Notes under the pieces: model-generated | What the model saw: the letters and a program-made list of their open reading frames with translations, nothing else | Database searches by the model: none | Told to the model about the DNA's origin: nothing | Source: BS150m-G50 sp964501185 [NCBI: uncultured Bacteroidia bacterium] | GTDB taxonomy: Bacteria > CAIWAD01 > BS150m-G50 | NCBI GenBank assembly: GCA_964501185.1 | Contig: CAZCRT010000029.1 | Span: forward strand, 5,103-38,949 | Reading direction: 5' to 3' | DNA: 33,847 nt | Program-made: the position numbers and the translations under genes | Shown: piece after piece, positions 31,694-33,847 of the stretch | Layout: each line of letters starts with the position of its first letter | Position numbering within the stretch: position 1 is the first letter of the stretch

Positions 31694-33031
31694 ATGTCTC
31701 ACGACCTGACCCGTGGCCCACTCAAGCGACAGATACACCGGCTGGCATTACCGGTAATCGGTGGCTCGCTTTTTCATTTTGCCTTTGAGTTTATCGATAT
31801 GATCTGGGTAGGCCGTCTGGGCAAAGAGGCTCTGGCAGCCATCAGCGCCAGTCAGTTTGTTGTCTGGATATTCCTGGCCACTGCCGGGATACCCGCCATC
31901 GGGCTGCTGGCAGTACTCTCACGTCGTCACGGGGAGGGGCTGACACAGGAGGCACGGGATACAGCAGCTTCCGGTATCGGTATCGGTGTGTTGATCGGGA
32001 TCGCCTTCACTTTGATTGCATATTTCTTCCTGGCACCATTTGTCGGCCTGATGGGACTGCAGGGGGAACTGCACCTGCAGGCAGTAAACTATGCCCGCAT
32101 CATCCTGGTCATGGCGCCGGTATTTTTCGTGTCCTTCGTTGGTGAGAAAATATTCCACGCTGCAGGTGATACAACTACCCCGTTTCGAGTGCTGGCAGGA
32201 GCGATTTTCCTCAACATCCTGCTGGACCCACTGCTGATCTTCGGCTGGTTGGGATTTCCCCGGCTTGGAATCTCAGGTGCTGCCGTGGCGACAGTACTGG
32301 CGGAACTTCTCTACATGGTGGTACTGTTGACTATCATGATTCGACGTGGACTCTTCACACCACATATACAGGCGATGCGTTTCCGCTGGGAACTGTTCTG
32401 GAAAGTAGTACGTATAGGGGTGCCGCAATCGCTGACCGGGATTATATTCAGCCTGGTCTATATGGTTCTTACCAGTATTCTGACCGATTATGGCCCCGGC
32501 CCGATTGCAGCGCTGGGTATCGGGCACCGGGTTGAGTACATCTCCTGGATACTGGCGATGGGTTACAGTACAGCTGCTTCAACAATAGTCGGGCAGAACC
32601 TCGGCGCAGGTAATATTGAGCGTGTAAAAAAGGGGGTACGGTACGCAACTCTGACTGCGGCTATTTTGAGTGGAATTCTGGCGCTGGTATACTTCTTTGG
32701 AGCCGAGCATTGTGTAAGGATTTTTATACAGGAACAATCAGTACTGACCACCGGTAGCACCTACCTGCGAATCCTGGCACTGTCTCAGATATTCATGGCG
32801 ATGGAAATCGTGTTCGATGGTGCTTTTTCCGGTGCGGGGAACACGCTGCCGCTTATGACAATCTCAGTACCACTCAGCATTGCCCGTATCCCGCTGGCTC
32901 TTTTGCTGATCCGCTATGTCACACATGACGTCAGCGGTGTCTGGTGGGCAATTTCGATATCAACAATTATACGGGGACTGCTGATGGGCTATTGGTGGTC
33001 ACGAGGACACTGGCAGAGGGCCAACGTATGA
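31694..33031 (+). CDS. MATE family efflux transporter
   Basis: From ATG 31694 the protein has 445 residues. It shows two-fold MATE architecture with about twelve hydrophobic helices. The start [21 protein letters not shown] and [19 protein letters not shown] are typical of the family, and [17 protein letters not shown] corresponds to the second-half signature. It exports cationic drugs, toxins or metabolites by Na+ or H+ antiport. The substrate is not predictable. A GTG at 31667 would add nine residues; neither start has a good ribosome site. The promoter carries an operator-like dyad. The stop overlaps the RNase HI start (ATGA). Confidence 0.9.
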   Translation: MSHDLTRGPLKRQIHRLALPVIGGSLFHFAFEFIDMIWVGRLGKEALAAISASQFVVWIFLATAGIPAIGLLAVLSRRHGEGLTQEARDTAASGIGIGVLIGIAFTLIAYFFLAPFVGLMGLQGELHLQAVNYARIILVMAPVFFVSFVGEKIFHAAGDTTTPFRVLAGAIFLNILLDPLLIFGWLGFPRLGISGAAVATVLAELLYMVVLLTIMIRRGLFTPHIQAMRFRWELFWKVVRIGVPQSLTGIIFSLVYMVLTSILTDYGPGPIAALGIGHRVEYISWILAMGYSTAASTIVGQNLGAGNIERVKKGVRYATLTAAILSGILALVYFFGAEHCVRIFIQEQSVLTTGSTYLRILALSQIFMAMEIVFDGAFSGAGNTLPLMTISVPLSIARIPLALLLIRYVTHDVSGVWWAISISTIIRGLLMGYWWSRGHWQRANV

Positions 33032-33471
33032 AAAAGATCACAATCCACACTGATGGTGCCTGCCTGGGAAATCCGGGCCCCGGCGGATGGGCGGCAATAT
33101 TGAGTAACGGTGAAGTCACCAGAGAGATTCATGGTGGCGAACCGGATACGACCAATAATCGCATGGAGATGACGGCCGCTATTGCCGGGCTCAGTGCCCT
33201 CAAGGAGCCCTGCCAGGTAAGCCTGACAACTGATTCGGAGTATCTTCGTCTCGGAATAACCCGTTGGATTAAAAACTGGGTCCGTAATGGCTGGCGGACT
33301 GCTGCGCGCAAGCCGGTTAAAAACGCCGATCTCTGGCAACAGCTGCAGCAGCTGGTTGAAATCCACCAGGTTGAGTGGTACTGGGTCAAAGGCCATGCCG
33401 GACATCCGCAAAATGAACGGTGCGACGCTCTGGCAAGCCAGGAGGCCGAGCGGTATCGTAATGATGTATGA
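33028..33471 (+). CDS. rnhA: Ribonuclease HI
   Basis: This 147-residue enzyme cleaves the RNA strand of RNA-DNA hybrids, for example at replication primers and R-loops. All four acidic catalytic residues are present: D9 ([15 protein letters not shown]), E47 (NNRMEMTA), D69 (TTDSEYL) and D133 (NERCDALA), plus the loop His in VKGHAGH. The basic protrusion ([15 protein letters not shown]) is present, as in E. coli RNase HI. The ATG lies in an ATGA overlap with the MATE stop, so the two are translationally coupled. An in-frame ATG at 32944 would lie within the transporter gene and is not used. Confidence 0.96.
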   Translation: MKKITIHTDGACLGNPGPGGWAAILSNGEVTREIHGGEPDTTNNRMEMTAAIAGLSALKEPCQVSLTTDSEYLRLGITRWIKNWVRNGWRTAARKPVKNADLWQQLQQLVEIHQVEWYWVKGHAGHPQNERCDALASQEAERYRNDV

Positions 33472-33763
33472 GCTGTTCGTAAGAAAACAGTGTTGTTGAC
33501 AGTAGTTTATTGCATTGTTACCGATGCTCACCTTTTATCCCCTTTAATGACCGGTGTCGAAGCATCGGTCCATAGCTTCGACCATATTGAAATCACTCGA
33601 GAACAAGTCGAAGTAATGTCTCTGGTCGCTTTAGCTATTGCTTCTCGAACTGATTTCTTTGATAGTCATTAATTTCAAGCAATACTATATTAACAGGAAC
33701 TGGTAGTCTACATCTACTGCGAGCCAGACGGGAATTCACAATCACATGTGAAAGGATGGACCT
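33472..33763. other. Intergenic region between rnhA and a truncated exported-protein gene
   Basis: No gene is visible in these 292 bases. Most of it is copy B of the dispersed structured repeat (33516-33690). After it comes a short stretch leading to AAAGGATGG, a ribosome site for the next ATG. Confidence 0.6.
33516..33690 (-). repeat. Dispersed structured intergenic repeat, copy B (inverted relative to copy A)
   Basis: Read on the minus strand, it starts TAGTATTGCTTG (complement of 33678-33689) and continues with GCAATAGCT, AAAGCGACCAGAGAC, GTTCTC, GGTCGAAGCTATGGACCGATGC and TGAGCATCGGTAACA. The blocks occur in the same order as in copy A (16671-16875). GCATCGG/CCGATGC pairing is conserved, while the CGACCA/TGGTCG pairing is shorter than in copy A. 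It is about 25 bases shorter than copy A, the difference being mainly between the first and second blocks. Confidence 0.72.
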
Positions 33764-33847
33764 ATGTTAAAGCTCCTTTTATCAGTCGGTTGGTTGTTAT
33801 TTGTATTTCAACTTACCATTGCCGCTTTCAGCCAGTCTCAGCAGGAG
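33764..33847 (+). CDS. Start of an exported protein, truncated by the window end
   Basis: Twenty-eight codons are visible without a stop. AAAGGATGG lies four bases before the ATG. The sequence MLKLLLSVGWLLFVFQLTIA is a typical signal peptide, with likely cleavage near AAFS|Q. The mature domain lies outside the window, so nothing can be said of its function. Confidence 0.7.
   Translation, partial: MLKLLLSVGWLLFVFQLTIAAFSQSQQE

Overview
The window looks like a chromosomal segment of an uncultured, diderm (Gram-negative) bacterium of the Fibrobacterota-Chlorobiota-Bacteroidota (FCB) superphylum or a neighbouring candidate phylum. The main clue is the protein at 18323-18982, which ends in the 'YPNPFNP ... 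G.Y.Y.L..G' domain used as a type IX-like sorting signal in FCB lineages. A one-POTRA outer-membrane barrel, TonB-C-like domains, secreted beta-propellers and lipoproteins support a diderm envelope. TTG and GTG starts and ATGA/TAATG overlaps are frequent. I see no rRNA, tRNA, CRISPR array or complete transposon, and the phylum assignment is inference from gene content only.

Layout. 1-409 holds a 55-bp perfect direct repeat with strong secondary structure and no gene. 410-2409 carries a DUF3667 zinc-ribbon membrane protein and the AmmeMemoRadiSam radical SAM enzyme, which converges on and overlaps an MBL-fold hydrolase. 3197-3597 is a 400-bp regulatory stretch with nested inverted repeats and a near-consensus Crp-type site, leading to a double-length ThyX-like protein that overlaps secA tail to tail. 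AMMECR1 (AmmeMemoRadiSam protein A) is divergent from secA. After a CACGAAGG-type inverted-repeat element comes a tight nucleoside-salvage operon: cytidine deaminase, uridine kinase, thymidine kinase, NupC transporter and purine nucleoside phosphorylase. It runs into a POTRA/barrel protein and an unusual beta-propeller with two TonB-C-like domains.

16657-17542 is a long intergenic region containing one copy of a dispersed ~200-bp structured repeat; the second copy lies inverted at 33516-33690. Two small secreted proteins, the second with the sorting domain, are followed by a palindrome and a strong intrinsic terminator. Next are a hypothetical exported protein, a double-domain GT2 glycosyltransferase, and a peptidoglycan pair (PBP4-type DacB and a NamZ/DUF1343 lipoprotein) with a small coiled-coil protein.

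On the minus strand, 24723-28142 is a sulfur module: a MerR regulator with a Cys/Trp-rich 'two-CW'-like domain, sulfide:quinone oxidoreductase, a DUF1641 protein, a DsrC/TusE-like protein with only the C-terminal cysteine, and a DsrE-like protein. The genes overlap or nearly abut. A 41-bp near-palindrome sits over the merR promoter. The right end has a barrel/CsgG-like fusion, an NHL-propeller lipoprotein, a MATE exporter translationally coupled to RNase HI, and the start of a truncated exported protein. The most interesting items are the sulfur module with its regulator, the dispersed structured repeat, the double ThyX with its signature split between halves, and the propeller-TonB and barrel-CsgG fusions.
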